A DNA stretch of 64,000 bases, from the NCBI GenBank assembly GCA_016124495.1, contig WGNP01000018.1:1-64000 (forward strand). The letters run 5' to 3'. Within the stretch, counting starts at the first letter, position 1; each line of letters begins with the position of its first letter. The notes under the pieces were generated by a model. That model had not been told where the DNA came from and searched no databases. It saw only the letters and a list, made by a program, of their open reading frames with translations. A program made the position numbers and the translations under genes. Of this stretch, positions 9,375 through 18,319 are shown in pieces. The DNA is from Hyphomonas sp. GTDB lineage: Bacteria; Pseudomonadota; Alphaproteobacteria; Caulobacterales; Hyphomonadaceae.

Positions 9375-10514
9375 ATGAGCCGCGTCAAAGCTCACGGATT
9401 CGCAGAGGATCGGTTCGCGCCGGTAAAGGCCGCGTTCGAGGCGAACTTCGACGGCGTGCAGGAAAACGGCGCCAGTTTCTGCATGACGCTCGAGGGCAAG
9501 CCCGTCGTCGATATCTGGGCGGGCTTCGCCGACGAAGCGCAGACAAAGCCTTGGGAAAAAGACACCATCGTCAATGTCTATTCGACGACCAAGACGATGA
9601 CAGCGCTGACCGCGCTCTACCTTGCCGACAAGGGCGCGCTCGACTTTGCCGCGCCGGTTGCAAAATACTGGCCCGCGTTTGCCGCCAACGGTAAAGCCGA
9701 TGTCACCGTCGCCCACCTGATGAGCCACTCAGCCGGCCTCTCCGGCTGGAAAGAGCCGCTTGTGCGCGAAGACCTTTATGACTGGGACAAGGCCACAAGC
9801 CTCCTTGCCGCGCAGGCGCCCTACTGGAAACCCGGCTCGGCGCCCGGCTACCATGCCATGACGCAGGGCTACCTCGTCGGCGAGGTCATCCGCCGCGTGG
9901 CAGGCGAGACCGTGGGGACTGTCTTCCGCAAAGAGATTGCCGGGCCGCTGGGCGCGGACTTCCACATCGGCCTTGCGTCCACGGAGGATCACCGCGTAGC
10001 CGATCTTACGCCGCCGCCGCCGGGTGGCGGGATCGGGCAGGGCACGCCGGACGAGCTCGTCGCCAACATGTCGAACAACCCGCCGATCAACCCGCTTGAC
10101 ACGCGCAGCCGCGCCTGGCGCGGCGCCGAGATTCCCGCAGCGGGCGGCACGGGCAACGCGCGCTCCGTTGCCATGGTTCAGTCGTTGATGGCGAACGGCG
10201 GCTGGGGCAATGGCAAGCAGATCCTGTCGGAAGCCGGCGTCCGCAAGGCGCTCGAACTGCAGATCGAAGGTACGGACATGATCCTCGGTATTCCTGTCCG
10301 CTACGGCATGGGCTTCGGTCTCGCCGGCGGCATGGTCCCGTTCCCGAACCCGAACAGCGTCTACTGGGGCGGCTATGGCGGCTCCCTTGTTGTCAGCGAT
10401 ATGGATGCGCGCGCCACCTATGCCTACGCCATGAACAAGATGGCGCCCACGACCACCGGGGACATGCGAGCCTTCGCCATGCTGATGGCCGCCTGGGGCG
10501 CCATGGCGGCCTGA
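9375..10514 (+). CDS. Serine hydrolase of the beta-lactamase/esterase family
   Basis: This 379-residue protein belongs to the class C beta-lactamase-like serine hydrolases (EstB-type esterases and relatives). The nucleophile motif SxxK is YSTTKTMT near residue 73, and the second motif appears as a Tyr in GYHAMTQGYLVGEVI. The third triad is less clear, probably within the GGYGGS segment near the C-terminus. There is no signal peptide, so it should be cytosolic, which argues against antibiotic resistance and for ester hydrolysis. GGGAGGA lies 6 nt before ATG 9375. Substrate unknown; the neighbours give no clue. Confidence 0.85.
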   Translation: MSRVKAHGFAEDRFAPVKAAFEANFDGVQENGASFCMTLEGKPVVDIWAGFADEAQTKPWEKDTIVNVYSTTKTMTALTALYLADKGALDFAAPVAKYWPAFAANGKADVTVAHLMSHSAGLSGWKEPLVREDLYDWDKATSLLAAQAPYWKPGSAPGYHAMTQGYLVGEVIRRVAGETVGTVFRKEIAGPLGADFHIGLASTEDHRVADLTPPPPGGGIGQGTPDELVANMSNNPPINPLDTRSRAWRGAEIPAAGGTGNARSVAMVQSLMANGGWGNGKQILSEAGVRKALELQIEGTDMILGIPVRYGMGFGLAGGMVPFPNPNSVYWGGYGGSLVVSDMDARATYAYAMNKMAPTTTGDMRAFAMLMAAWGAMAA

Positions 10515-10560
10515 GCGGCGCGCTTGGCTTCCATCGGCCCTCAGCCTATAGGCCGCCCTT

Positions 10561-11697
10561 ATGGCGACCTTTCCTTTTGAAATCAGCGCAACCGAAGGCG
10601 CGGCCCGCACCGGCCGCCTGCGCACGCCGCGCGGCGATATCCGCACGCCTGCCTTCATGCCGGTCGGCACCGCTGGCTCAGTCAAGGCGCTCTACATGGA
10701 CCAGGTTGCGTCCACTGGCGCCGACATTATTCTCGGCAATACCTACCACCTGATGCTGCGGCCTGGCGCCGAGCGCGTGAAAAATCTCGGCGGCCTGCAC
10801 GCCTTCGCCAAATGGTCCGGCCCGATGCTGACCGACAGCGGCGGTTTCCAGGTCTGGTCACTCGCCCAGCTGCGCAGGATGGACGCCGATGGCGTGACCT
10901 TCCAGAGCCATATTGACGGCTCCGCGCATCGCCTTACGCCCGCCCGCTCCATCGAAATCCAGGCTGACCTTCTCGGCGCGGACATTTCCATGCAGCTCGA
11001 CGAATGCACAAACTTTCCCTGCACGCTGCAGGAAGCCGAACGCAGTCTCGAGCTTTCCCTGCGCTGGGGTGAACGCAGCCTTGACGCCTTCGGCCAGCGC
11101 GGCGGCCAGACCCTGTTTGGCATCGTGCAGGGCTCGAACTTCCCCGCGCTGCGCGAGCGCTCCGCCAGGGGCGTCGTCGCGCAGGGTTTTGGCGGTATCG
11201 CGCTCGGCGGCCTCGCGGTCGGCGAGGGCCACCAGCAGATGTGCGACACGATCGATTTTACCGTGCCGCATCTTCCCGGCCATCTGCCCCGCTACGTTAT
11301 GGGCGTCGGCAAGCCGATCGATCTCGTGGAAAGCGTTGCGCGCGGCATCGACATGTTCGACTGCGTGCTGCCGACGCGCTCCGGCCGCCATGGCCAGGCC
11401 TGGACCTGGGACGGGCCGGTCAACATCAGCAATGCCAGGTTCGCCGAGGACCTCGCGCCGCTGGACGAGGCGGTCGACTGCCCCGCCAGCCGGGAGTTCT
11501 CGCGTGCTTACCTTCACCATCTCTTCAGGGCGGGTGAGTATCTCGGGCCCATGGTGCTGTCCTGGCACAACACAGCCTTCTTTCAGGCGCTGATGGCCGA
11601 AATGCGGGCGGCGATTGCCGGGGGGCGGTTTGAAGCCTTGCGGGCAAAGCTTTCGACCGCCTGGGCCTCCACGCGTTCGAAGGCGCGCGAAGCGTAG
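10561..11697 (+). CDS. tgt: tRNA-guanine transglycosylase, zinc site altered
   Basis: The enzyme swaps guanine-34 for preQ1 in GUN anticodons on the way to queuosine. The TIM-barrel core is intact: [11 protein letters not shown], the catalytic [31 protein letters not shown] and the nucleophile region [17 protein letters not shown]. The 378-residue length is normal. The zinc motif is abnormal. E. coli uses Cys302, Cys304, Cys307 and His333; aligned with a constant offset of three, this protein has Val305, Cys307, Ser310 and His336, in [19 protein letters not shown]. Two ligands are therefore lost. The function call stays strong because all other motifs are present. Confidence 0.92.
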   Translation: MATFPFEISATEGAARTGRLRTPRGDIRTPAFMPVGTAGSVKALYMDQVASTGADIILGNTYHLMLRPGAERVKNLGGLHAFAKWSGPMLTDSGGFQVWSLAQLRRMDADGVTFQSHIDGSAHRLTPARSIEIQADLLGADISMQLDECTNFPCTLQEAERSLELSLRWGERSLDAFGQRGGQTLFGIVQGSNFPALRERSARGVVAQGFGGIALGGLAVGEGHQQMCDTIDFTVPHLPGHLPRYVMGVGKPIDLVESVARGIDMFDCVLPTRSGRHGQAWTWDGPVNISNARFAEDLAPLDEAVDCPASREFSRAYLHHLFRAGEYLGPMVLSWHNTAFFQALMAEMRAAIAGGRFEALRAKLSTAWASTRSKAREA

Positions 11698-11707
11698 GTC
11701 GGGGCGT

Positions 11708-12313
11708 CTACTTGTAAATGACCTTGCTGTCCGTTTCGCTCGCCATCGCCTCGAAGTCCGGCCTTGCTGGCAGGTCGCAATTCATCGCCAGGCCATAGCC
11801 CTTGAGGTAAGCACGCCTCTGCGCGCCGATCCTGTAGGCCTGGTTGTATTTCCTCAGATGCGCCGCCGCGCCGGTCGCCTCGCGCAGCAGGCCCCGATAG
11901 GGAATCCAGCCGGTTACCCCAGACTCGACCGCCCCGAGCGCTGCATCCGCGGCTTCGTCGGCGAGCTTTTCGGTATTAAGGCGTTCGTCCGGGTCAGACG
12001 TATCCCAGTCGGGTCCGAGAACGCTGTCGAGGCGCACAAGCATGCTGACGATCTCCTCGCAGCTCAGGTTGGCCGGCAGCTCATAGGGGTTCTTCATCCC
12101 AGCCAGCAGCGGCGGTATCTGGTCACGCCGCAGGTTCAGGTCCTCCAGCGGCGAAAGGGCCGCGTCCGCAAATCCTTCCCGGGCCTGCGAAACGGTGCTG
12201 CCCGCCGCCTCGCCGATGTTTCCCGCCAGTTCCGTGTCGCCTGCAGGCTTGTTGCGGCTGGCGCACCCGGAAAGGCAAAGGAGCAGGATAACGGCTGCAT
12301 AAAAAACCTTCAT
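11708..12313 (-). CDS. Hypothetical lipoprotein
   Basis: From ATG 12313 the protein has 201 residues with a short positively charged start, a hydrophobic run and a lipobox LSGC (Cys at about residue 16), so it should be a lipid-anchored envelope protein. The mature part is helical and rich in alanine and charged residues, with a single later cysteine pair (SCEEI and MNCDLP) that could form a disulfide. It has no domain I recognise. An in-frame TTG six codons upstream exists but would spoil the signal peptide. It converges on tgt with only 10 bp between the stop codons and appears monocistronic. Confidence 0.75.
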   Translation of the reverse strand: MKVFYAAVILLLCLSGCASRNKPAGDTELAGNIGEAAGSTVSQAREGFADAALSPLEDLNLRRDQIPPLLAGMKNPYELPANLSCEEIVSMLVRLDSVLGPDWDTSDPDERLNTEKLADEAADAALGAVESGVTGWIPYRGLLREATGAAAHLRKYNQAYRIGAQRRAYLKGYGLAMNCDLPARPDFEAMASETDSKVIYK

Positions 12314-12428
12314 AATGAAAGGGAACGACAAAAAGCGTGGGCCATCAAGGTGTGCCGTGCAGGTAGCGGTTGACCGCCCCCTTCGCGCAGCCTAAATGGC
12401 CGCTTCGATTGATTCCGACCGTTCGGTC

Positions 12429-12504
12429 GTGCCCATAGCTCAGCCGGTAGAGCAACTGACTTTTAATCAGTAGGTCACAGGTTCGAATCCTGTTGGGCAC
12501 ACCA
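12429..12504 (+). tRNA. tRNA-Lys (anticodon UUU)
   Basis: A full cloverleaf can be drawn. The acceptor stem pairs GTGCCCA (12429-12435) with TGGGCAC (12494-12500), the D arm is GCTCAGCCGGTAGAGC, and the anticodon arm CTGACTTTTAATCAG has the loop CTTTTAA, hence anticodon TTT. The T arm is ACAGGTTCGAATCCTGT. The discriminator A and CCA (12502-12504) are encoded. It stands alone between the convergent lipoprotein gene and the ExoD-like gene. Confidence 0.97.
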
Positions 12505-12728
12505 ATCCGTCGCAGTTTTCGCCGCTGAGGCACCTCAGCCACGCCGAACGGGAAATCGTGTCACGAATGTATGACGGGCGCGTTCACAAGCTTTACGAGT
12601 GGCCCGCAAAGTCGTAGTTCCCAGTTGGGGATATGATTGCGACGCCCGGCCATCTTCCACAGGGAACCAGAGAAATTTCTGGCGACCAGCCAAACAGGGC
12701 AACAGGGGTCCTTACGGACCGAGCATGA

Positions 12729-13454
12729 ATGTCCAGCCTATCCGACGCAGAAGATGAGGGCGGCCCCGAAGAGGCGGTCATCGACAAAGTCGCAAATGTT
12801 GCGCCTGAAAACGACAACCCGGCCGCCCGGGGAATTGATGCGCTCCACGGATCCGCGTCCGATATCCTGCGGCAGATTTCCGAACTCGCCGATGAAACAG
12901 AGATATCTTTCGGCGCTATCGTGGATGCGCTTGAAGAGCGCGCGTTCGGTATGCTCATCTTTCTGTTTGCGATCCCCGCGCTGATCCCGTTCCTCGTGGG
13001 CATCCACTCGGCGGTCGCGTTGCCGATCGCACTGCTGTCCCTGCAGATGCTGGCCGGGCACCGGCGGCCCTGGCTGCCGAAACGGGTCCGTACGCAGACG
13101 ATCAGCATGGTCACCTTCCGGAAGATGACCAGCGCCGTGCACCCCTGGCTGCGGCGCGTCGAGAAGCTGACAAAGCCGCGCCTGAAGTTTCTCGCCGGCC
13201 GCGGCGCGGAGCCGGTACTGGCCATCGTCATCCTGGTTTTCGCCGCCATCATCGCCATACCTGGTCCGGGGACAAACGGCGTGCCGGGGCTTTGCGTCGC
13301 CCTGATTGCCCTCGCGATGATCGAGCGTGACGGCGTTCTCGCCATCATCGCCAGCGTCCTCGGCGCGCTCTACGCCGTGCTTCTTTTTACGCTCGGATAC
13401 GCGGCGTTTGACTTCATGATCCACCAGTTCATGCGCTTCTTCCAGGGCGGTTGA
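12729..13454 (+). CDS. exoD: ExoD-family membrane protein
   Basis: This 241-residue protein matches the ExoD family, linked in rhizobia to exopolysaccharide synthesis and alkali tolerance, with an unknown biochemical role. An acidic soluble N-terminus (1-60) is followed by hydrophobic segments at about 70-110, 155-180 and 185-225. The characteristic features are the FGAIVDALEERAFGMLIFLF block, the proline-rich FAIPALIPF turn and AGHRRPWLPKR. ATG 12729 gives the expected start. It lies 224 bp beyond the tRNA gene with nothing else visible between, and 42 bp before a sulfatase promoter region. Confidence 0.82.
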   Translation: MSSLSDAEDEGGPEEAVIDKVANVAPENDNPAARGIDALHGSASDILRQISELADETEISFGAIVDALEERAFGMLIFLFAIPALIPFLVGIHSAVALPIALLSLQMLAGHRRPWLPKRVRTQTISMVTFRKMTSAVHPWLRRVEKLTKPRLKFLAGRGAEPVLAIVILVFAAIIAIPGPGTNGVPGLCVALIALAMIERDGVLAIIASVLGALYAVLLFTLGYAAFDFMIHQFMRFFQGG

Positions 13455-13496
13455 GTTTTGGGCGCGCCTCTGCGGCGCCTTGATCCCGCGAGATAA

Positions 13497-13513
13497 TGGC
13501 GTCATGCCTGTCA
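13497..13513. promoter_or_regulatory. Weak third candidate TetR site
   Basis: TGGCGTCATGCCTGTCA keeps the outer TGGC and TGTCA, at the same 17-bp spacing, of the two stronger sites at 15366-15382 and 22987-23003, but the interior bases differ. It lies 73 bp before the GTG start of the first sulfatase. It is listed as a possible degenerate site only. Confidence 0.25.
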
Positions 13514-13585
13514 ATTCATTGGGAACGGGACCAGCGGGGCAACTGCGGCCGGGACATTCTTGAAAAGGCAGAGCGGGAGGCTGTG

Positions 13586-15349
13586 GTGCGGATAGGGGTA
13601 GCGGCGGTCGTTGCGTTAATCCTGGCGGCCGGCGAAGGCGCGCCGCAGGCACAATCCGCGCCGCCGCGCCCCAACATCGTCGTCATGATTATCGACGACG
13701 CCGCCTTCATGGATCTTGGCGCCTATGGCGGCGAAGCGCGCACTCCCAACATTGATGCGCTGGCCGCACGCGGCTCGCTGTTCACCCGCTACTATTCTTC
13801 GCCGCTCTGCTCGCCGTCGCGCGCGATGCTCCTTACCGGCATGGACAACCACCTCACCGGCGTCTCCACCATCCCCGAAGTCCTGCCGAAGGCGCACGAA
13901 GGCCAGCCTGGCTACACCATGCGCCTCGAGCCCGGCGTCACCACGCTCGCCGAACGTCTGAAGCCCCTCGGCTACCGCACGCTGATGACCGGCAAGTGGC
14001 ACCTCGGCAGCGGCGAGGGCGATCTGCCGAAAGCCCACGGCTTCGACCGGTCCTTCGCCCTCGACGCCTCCGGCGCGGACAACTGGGAAGACAAGTCCTA
14101 CATGCCTTACTACGCGGACGCGCCCTGGTACGAGGACGACGTGCCTGCAAGCCTGCCGGACGACTTCTATTCCTCCGAATTCATCGTCGACCAGATGATA
14201 ACCTACCTGGACGAAGGGGACGGCGAAGCGCCGTTCTTTGCCTACCTCGCCTTCATGGCCGTCCACATCCCGGTGCAGGCTCCGCCGGAATTCACCGCCA
14301 ACTATGCCGGTGTTTATGATGCCGGCTGGGACGCCATCCGCACCGCCCGCTGGGAGCGCGCCCGGGAACGTGGCTACGTGCCCGCGGATGCCGCCCTCGC
14401 GCCGATGCCTGCTGGCTTCCGCCCCTGGGACTCCCTTCCGCCGAAAGAGCAGAAACTCTACGCCGCCCGCATGCAGGTTAATGCCGGCATGCTCGAAGCG
14501 ATGGACCACCATGTCGGCCGCCTCGTTGAACACCTGAAATCCACTGGCCGGTATCAAAACACGATCTTTGTCGTCACATCCGACAACGGCCCGGAACCGT
14601 CACGCGGCGACACCGATCCGCGCCTGAAGTTCTGGATGGACATAAACGGCTACCATCTGAACCTGGAAGGCATGGGCGAGAAGGGCAGCTGGGCGTTTAT
14701 CGGGCCGGAATGGGCCATGGCCGCCGCCTCGCCGCATGACAAGTTCAAGTTCCTCGGCTCCGAAGGCGGCATCCGTGTGCCTTTCATCATGGCCGGCGCC
14801 GGTCTGGGTGATGGCGGCCGCGTCGATGCGCGGGCCTTTGTCACCGATGTGGCGCCAACACTTCTCGCGCTTGCGGGCGGCGGGCCGGAACTGGACGGCG
14901 CAAAGCCGATGACCGGCCGCAGCCTCTTGCCCCTGCTGCGCGGCGAGACAAGCGCCGTCTACGGCCCGGACGATGCCATCGTCATCGAAGTCTCAGGCAA
15001 CGCCGCCGTCATCAAGGGTGACTACAAGCTGACCCGCAACCAGCTCCCGCATGGCGACGCCCGGTGGCGCCTCTATGATCTCTCGAAGGATCCGGGTGAA
15101 ACGACCGACCTCAGCGCGTCGTTCCCCGAAATCTACGATGATCTGTCTGCGGAATATGCAGCCTACAGCAAGCGCGTCGGTGTCCTGGAAGTGCCGGAAG
15201 GTTACAATTCCCTCGATGAGGTCACCCGCCACTCGCTTGCCCGGCAGGAGGAACGCTACCGGCCTTACCTGATCGGCCTCGCCATCGCGCTCTTTGCCCT
15301 CATCGCAGGCGGCGCGCTCCTCTGGCGCCGCCGAAAGCAAAAGGCTTGA
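13586..15349 (+). CDS. Type I (formylglycine) sulfatase, exported, C-terminally anchored
   Basis: This alkaline-phosphatase-superfamily sulfatase hydrolyses a sulfate ester using formylglycine made from a cysteine. The signature C-x-P-S-R is CSPSRAMLLTG with Cys75, preceded by the metal ligands in IIDDAAFMDLG; GKWHLG and TSDNGPEP complete the active site. I chose GTG 13586 because GGGAGG sits five bases upstream and the new N-terminus is a signal peptide ending near AQA. An earlier ATG at 13496 would bury it. A transmembrane helix near residues 565-583, followed by RRRKQK, suggests a tail anchor with the enzyme in the periplasm. Length is 587 residues. A formylglycine-generating enzyme and a second sulfatase are encoded nearby. 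Substrate unknown. Confidence 0.9.
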   Translation: MRIGVAAVVALILAAGEGAPQAQSAPPRPNIVVMIIDDAAFMDLGAYGGEARTPNIDALAARGSLFTRYYSSPLCSPSRAMLLTGMDNHLTGVSTIPEVLPKAHEGQPGYTMRLEPGVTTLAERLKPLGYRTLMTGKWHLGSGEGDLPKAHGFDRSFALDASGADNWEDKSYMPYYADAPWYEDDVPASLPDDFYSSEFIVDQMITYLDEGDGEAPFFAYLAFMAVHIPVQAPPEFTANYAGVYDAGWDAIRTARWERARERGYVPADAALAPMPAGFRPWDSLPPKEQKLYAARMQVNAGMLEAMDHHVGRLVEHLKSTGRYQNTIFVVTSDNGPEPSRGDTDPRLKFWMDINGYHLNLEGMGEKGSWAFIGPEWAMAAASPHDKFKFLGSEGGIRVPFIMAGAGLGDGGRVDARAFVTDVAPTLLALAGGGPELDGAKPMTGRSLLPLLRGETSAVYGPDDAIVIEVSGNAAVIKGDYKLTRNQLPHGDARWRLYDLSKDPGETTDLSASFPEIYDDLSAEYAAYSKRVGVLEVPEGYNSLDEVTRHSLARQEERYRPYLIGLAIALFALIAGGALLWRRRKQKA

Positions 15350-15364
15350 GCAATCCTTTTATTT

Positions 15365-15383
15365 ATGGCACTTAAAGTGTCAT
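15365..15383. promoter_or_regulatory. Palindromic operator, TetR regulon site 1
   Basis: ATGGCACTTAAAGTGTCAT is a 19-bp palindrome with nine-base arms and a single mismatch, lying 101 bp before a five-gene operon whose fourth gene encodes a TetR repressor. A site 15/19 identical (TTGGCACTAATAATGTCAT) lies 35 bp before the haloalkane dehalogenase start. Family TetR proteins usually bind 15-20 bp palindromes near their own operon, which makes autoregulation here plausible. Confidence 0.65.
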
Positions 15384-15483
15384 TATATCCGTTTCGCAGG
15401 AAAGGCTCGGGTGTCCGGATGGTCCGCATTGTCGTGTTGCCCGCGCGCGGCGCACCGGGGGCCCTGTCCGGAGGCGCTGCCTC

Positions 15484-16758
15484 ATGTCCCTGAAAACCCT
15501 CCTGGTTTCGCGGATTGCCGCGATCTTCACCGGCGAAAGGAGATTGAAACGGAACCGGGCAAGGCATGAATCCCGGCGTCTCGCTGCGTCAGCGCCTCAC
15601 ACGGTCGAATACTTCCACGAAGCGGCAGATCCCTATTCGCACCTGGCTGCGCAGGTGCTGGCAAACCTCCTCGCGCGCTACGATATCGTTCTGCAGGTCC
15701 ACCTTGTTGGGCCGCCTGCCGAATGGGCTGCGCCGGAGCGGCAGCGGCTGGAAGCCTACGCGCGGCTCGATGCACAGCGCCTCGCCCGCCGGGCGGGGCT
15801 CAAATATGCTGATCCGGGCGCGCAGCCCGGCGCGGGCAGTGTCCGGCTCGCCAATGCCCGCCTCGCGGTCGCCATTGATGCGGGCAGTTTCGCGGCCGAA
15901 GCCCCCGCGATCGGCGAAGCGCTCTGGAACGGCACACTCGAAGGCGAAGCGCGGCCAGCAGACCTCGCCGCCGGCAATGCCCGGCGGGAAGCACTTGGCC
16001 ATTATCTGGGGGGCACGTTCCACTATGGCGGTGAATGGTACTGGGGCGTTGACCGGCTGCACTATCTCGAGGCGCGCCTGACCGAACTGGGAGCCCGCAG
16101 ACCGGATACCGGCACCGCGCTGATTTTTCCGCCGCCTGTCTCGCCTGCCGGCAGCGCGCGTGCGTCTGCGCCGCTGGAGCTGCACTATTACCTCTCGTTC
16201 AGAAGTCCGTATACGTATATCGTGGCGGCCCGGGCGAAGGCGCTCGCCGATGCGTACGGGGCTGAGCTGAAGCTGCGCTATGTCCTGCCCATGGTCATGC
16301 GCGGCCTGCCGGTGCCGCGGATGAAAAGCCGCTACATCACTTTTGATACGGCGCGCGAGGCCCGCCGCCACGCCGTTGCCTTCGGCAAGATCGCAGACCC
16401 GGTCGGCAGGCCCGTGGAGCGCGGCTATTCGATCCTGCCCTGGGCCCAGGCGCAGGGCAGGGGCTATGAATTCTGCCACGCCTTTCTCGCCGGCGTCTGG
16501 TCGCAGGGCATCGATGCCGGCAGCGACTTGGGCCTGCGCCAGATTGTCGAGGCTGCGGGCCTCGACTGGCACACCGCCCGCCAGCAGCTGGACACAGACA
16601 CCTGGCGCGCGGAGGCTGAAGCCAACCGCGCCGAAATGATGGCCCTCGGAGTCTGGGGGGTCCCCAGCTTCCGGGTGGGCGACGTGATCACCTGGGGGCA
16701 GGACCGCCTGTGGGTGATCGAGGAAGAACTGAAACGCCAGTCCGGACAATCCGCCTGA
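15484..16758 (+). CDS. Tandem DsbA/HCCA-isomerase-like protein
   Basis: The 424-residue protein contains two thioredoxin-fold domains of the DsbA / 2-hydroxychromene-2-carboxylate isomerase (glutathione S-transferase kappa) type. The first begins with VEYFHEAADPYSHLAAQ (about 40-230), the second with LHYYLSFRSPYTYIVAARA (about 238-420) and ends in GVWGVPSFRVGD. Neither has a CxxC motif, and the YxSFRSPY motif of the second matches HCCA isomerases, which rearrange glutathione-bound ring-cleavage products in naphthalene catabolism. A two-domain fusion is less common than the single-domain enzyme. It is the first gene of a tight operon running to the FGE gene, behind TetR site 1. Confidence 0.8.
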   Translation: MSLKTLLVSRIAAIFTGERRLKRNRARHESRRLAASAPHTVEYFHEAADPYSHLAAQVLANLLARYDIVLQVHLVGPPAEWAAPERQRLEAYARLDAQRLARRAGLKYADPGAQPGAGSVRLANARLAVAIDAGSFAAEAPAIGEALWNGTLEGEARPADLAAGNARREALGHYLGGTFHYGGEWYWGVDRLHYLEARLTELGARRPDTGTALIFPPPVSPAGSARASAPLELHYYLSFRSPYTYIVAARAKALADAYGAELKLRYVLPMVMRGLPVPRMKSRYITFDTAREARRHAVAFGKIADPVGRPVERGYSILPWAQAQGRGYEFCHAFLAGVWSQGIDAGSDLGLRQIVEAAGLDWHTARQQLDTDTWRAEAEANRAEMMALGVWGVPSFRVGDVITWGQDRLWVIEEELKRQSGQSA

Positions 16759-16770
16759 GGAGGAATAGAC

Positions 16771-17229
16771 ATGCAGGTACTGAACGAAGTTTTCCCGACC
16801 GATCCCGCCCGGTTCTCGGCGATGATGGAGAAAGGCCCCGACGGCCCCATCTTCATGGTCAACCTTCTGAAATTCAAGGACAAGGCCGAGTATGACGACG
16901 GCCGGCCCTGCGATCTGTCCGGGCGCGATGCCTATATGATCTATGGCCGCGCCGTGACCGAACTCCTGCCGAAGTTCGGCGGGCGCGGCATCTTCGCCGG
17001 CGACGTCACCTTCCTCGCGCTCGGCCAGGTCGAAGAGCTTTGGGACGAAGTCGCCATTGCCATGTATCCCGACCGCGCTTCGCTGGTGCGCATGTCCCTC
17101 TCCGAGGAGTGGCGCGAAATCGCCGTACACCGCTCCGCTGGCCTCAAGGGCCAGTTGAACATCGAAACCGTGCTCCCGCAGACCGGTCTTGCGTCACCCT
17201 TCCTCGATATGATCAAGGCACTGGGCTGA
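16771..17229 (+). CDS. DUF1330-like small protein
   Basis: This 152-residue soluble protein has the DUF1330 hallmark FMVNLLKFKDKAEY near residue 30 and the family's ferredoxin-like pattern, with GGRGIFAGDVTFLALG in the middle and YPDRASLVRMSLSEEWREIA later. Members are dimeric alpha-beta barrels of unknown biochemical function, often found in catabolic clusters. GAGGAGG lies about 7 nt before ATG 16771. It sits 12 nt after the HCCA-like gene and 4 nt before the metallo-hydrolase gene, so it is co-transcribed with them. Confidence 0.8.
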   Translation: MQVLNEVFPTDPARFSAMMEKGPDGPIFMVNLLKFKDKAEYDDGRPCDLSGRDAYMIYGRAVTELLPKFGGRGIFAGDVTFLALGQVEELWDEVAIAMYPDRASLVRMSLSEEWREIAVHRSAGLKGQLNIETVLPQTGLASPFLDMIKALG

Positions 17230-17233
17230 GACG

Positions 17234-18319
17234 ATGGGCCCGATTCGCTGGACTCTCCTCATCGCAGGCGCCGCTGCCCTACTCCTCTTCGCGGGCGCAC
17301 AGGTCTTCCGTGTACAGATCTCGGAATTCCTGTTTGAACGGGCCGTGAAGCAGAATATCGGCCGCAACTCTGCTGCGGGCCTGGAAGAGGGGCTCCACGT
17401 CTATGTTTGCGGTGCGGGCTCCCCGTTCCCCGACCCGCAGCGCGGCGGCCCCTGTCTTGCCCTTGTCGCAGGTGACCAGCACATCATCATCGATGCAGGC
17501 TCGGGCGGCATCCGGACCCTTACCCGGATGGGCTATCCCGTCGCCGAGACAGACGCCGTCTTTCTCACCCATCTGCATTCCGACCATATAGACGGCCTTG
17601 GCGAACTCCTGATGCAGGCCTGGGTCAATGGCGGCCGGGATGTACCGATGCCTGTCCACGGGCCCACCGGCGTGGAAGAAGTTGTGAACGGTTTCAACGC
17701 CGCCTACCGCATCGACAGTACCTACCGCACCGGCCATCACGGCGCCGAAATCGCCAACCCCGAAGGGCGCGGCGGCGCGCCCGTCCCGATCGCCATGCCC
17801 GCCGGTCCTGGTGGCCAGTCCGTTGTCTACGACGCAGGCGGCCTGACGATCACCGCCTTCAGGGTCAGCCATGCCCCGGTCGAGCCCGCCTATGGCTACC
17901 GCGCCGACTATAAAGGCCGTTCGGTGTCGATCAGCGGAGATTCGGTCTACGATGCCAACCTTGTCGCCGCCTCCACCGGGGCCGACCTCCTGTTCCACGA
18001 TGCCCTGAACCCCGACATGGTTGTGCGCATGCGCGAGGCGATGGCGCAAGCGGGCAGGGACGACCTCGCCAAGGTGCTGAACGACATCCTCGATTACCAT
18101 GCGACGCCCGCCGACGCCGCCCGCGCGGCCCAGGATGCCGGCGCCGGCCGCCTTGTCCTTTACCATACCGTCCCCCCCTTGCCGTCACGTGCCCTCAACG
18201 CCTTGTTCATGAAGGACGCTCAGGCTCTGTTTGACGGCCCGATGGAGGTCGCCGAAGATGGCCTCATCTACTCCCTGCCTGCGGACAGTGAGTCGATTGA
18301 AGTCAGGAAAGCGTTCTGA
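17234..18319 (+). CDS. AtsA/RNase Z-like metallo-beta-lactamase hydrolase, exported
   Basis: The N-terminal hydrophobic helix (about residues 5-24) is a signal peptide or anchor, placing a metallo-beta-lactamase domain in the periplasm. The metal motif HxHxDH is FLTHLHSDHIDGLGEL with His113, and further ligands are likely in FRVSHAPVEPAYGYR and ISGDSVYDANL. The pattern CGAGSPFPDPQRGGPCLAL fits COG1234 proteins, which include RNase Z and exported type III arylsulfatases such as AtsA of Pseudoalteromonas. Given two sulfatases and an FGE next door, an AtsA-like sulfatase role is attractive but inferred; other ester or lactone hydrolysis is possible. Length 361 residues. Confidence 0.8.
   Translation: MGPIRWTLLIAGAAALLLFAGAQVFRVQISEFLFERAVKQNIGRNSAAGLEEGLHVYVCGAGSPFPDPQRGGPCLALVAGDQHIIIDAGSGGIRTLTRMGYPVAETDAVFLTHLHSDHIDGLGELLMQAWVNGGRDVPMPVHGPTGVEEVVNGFNAAYRIDSTYRTGHHGAEIANPEGRGGAPVPIAMPAGPGGQSVVYDAGGLTITAFRVSHAPVEPAYGYRADYKGRSVSISGDSVYDANLVAASTGADLLFHDALNPDMVVRMREAMAQAGRDDLAKVLNDILDYHATPADAARAAQDAGAGRLVLYHTVPPLPSRALNALFMKDAQALFDGPMEVAEDGLIYSLPADSESIEVRKAF

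Noticed and set aside
13496-13585. An upstream ATG that would extend the first sulfatase by 30 residues
   Set aside because: It has no ribosome binding site and would hide the signal peptide that begins at GTG 13586.
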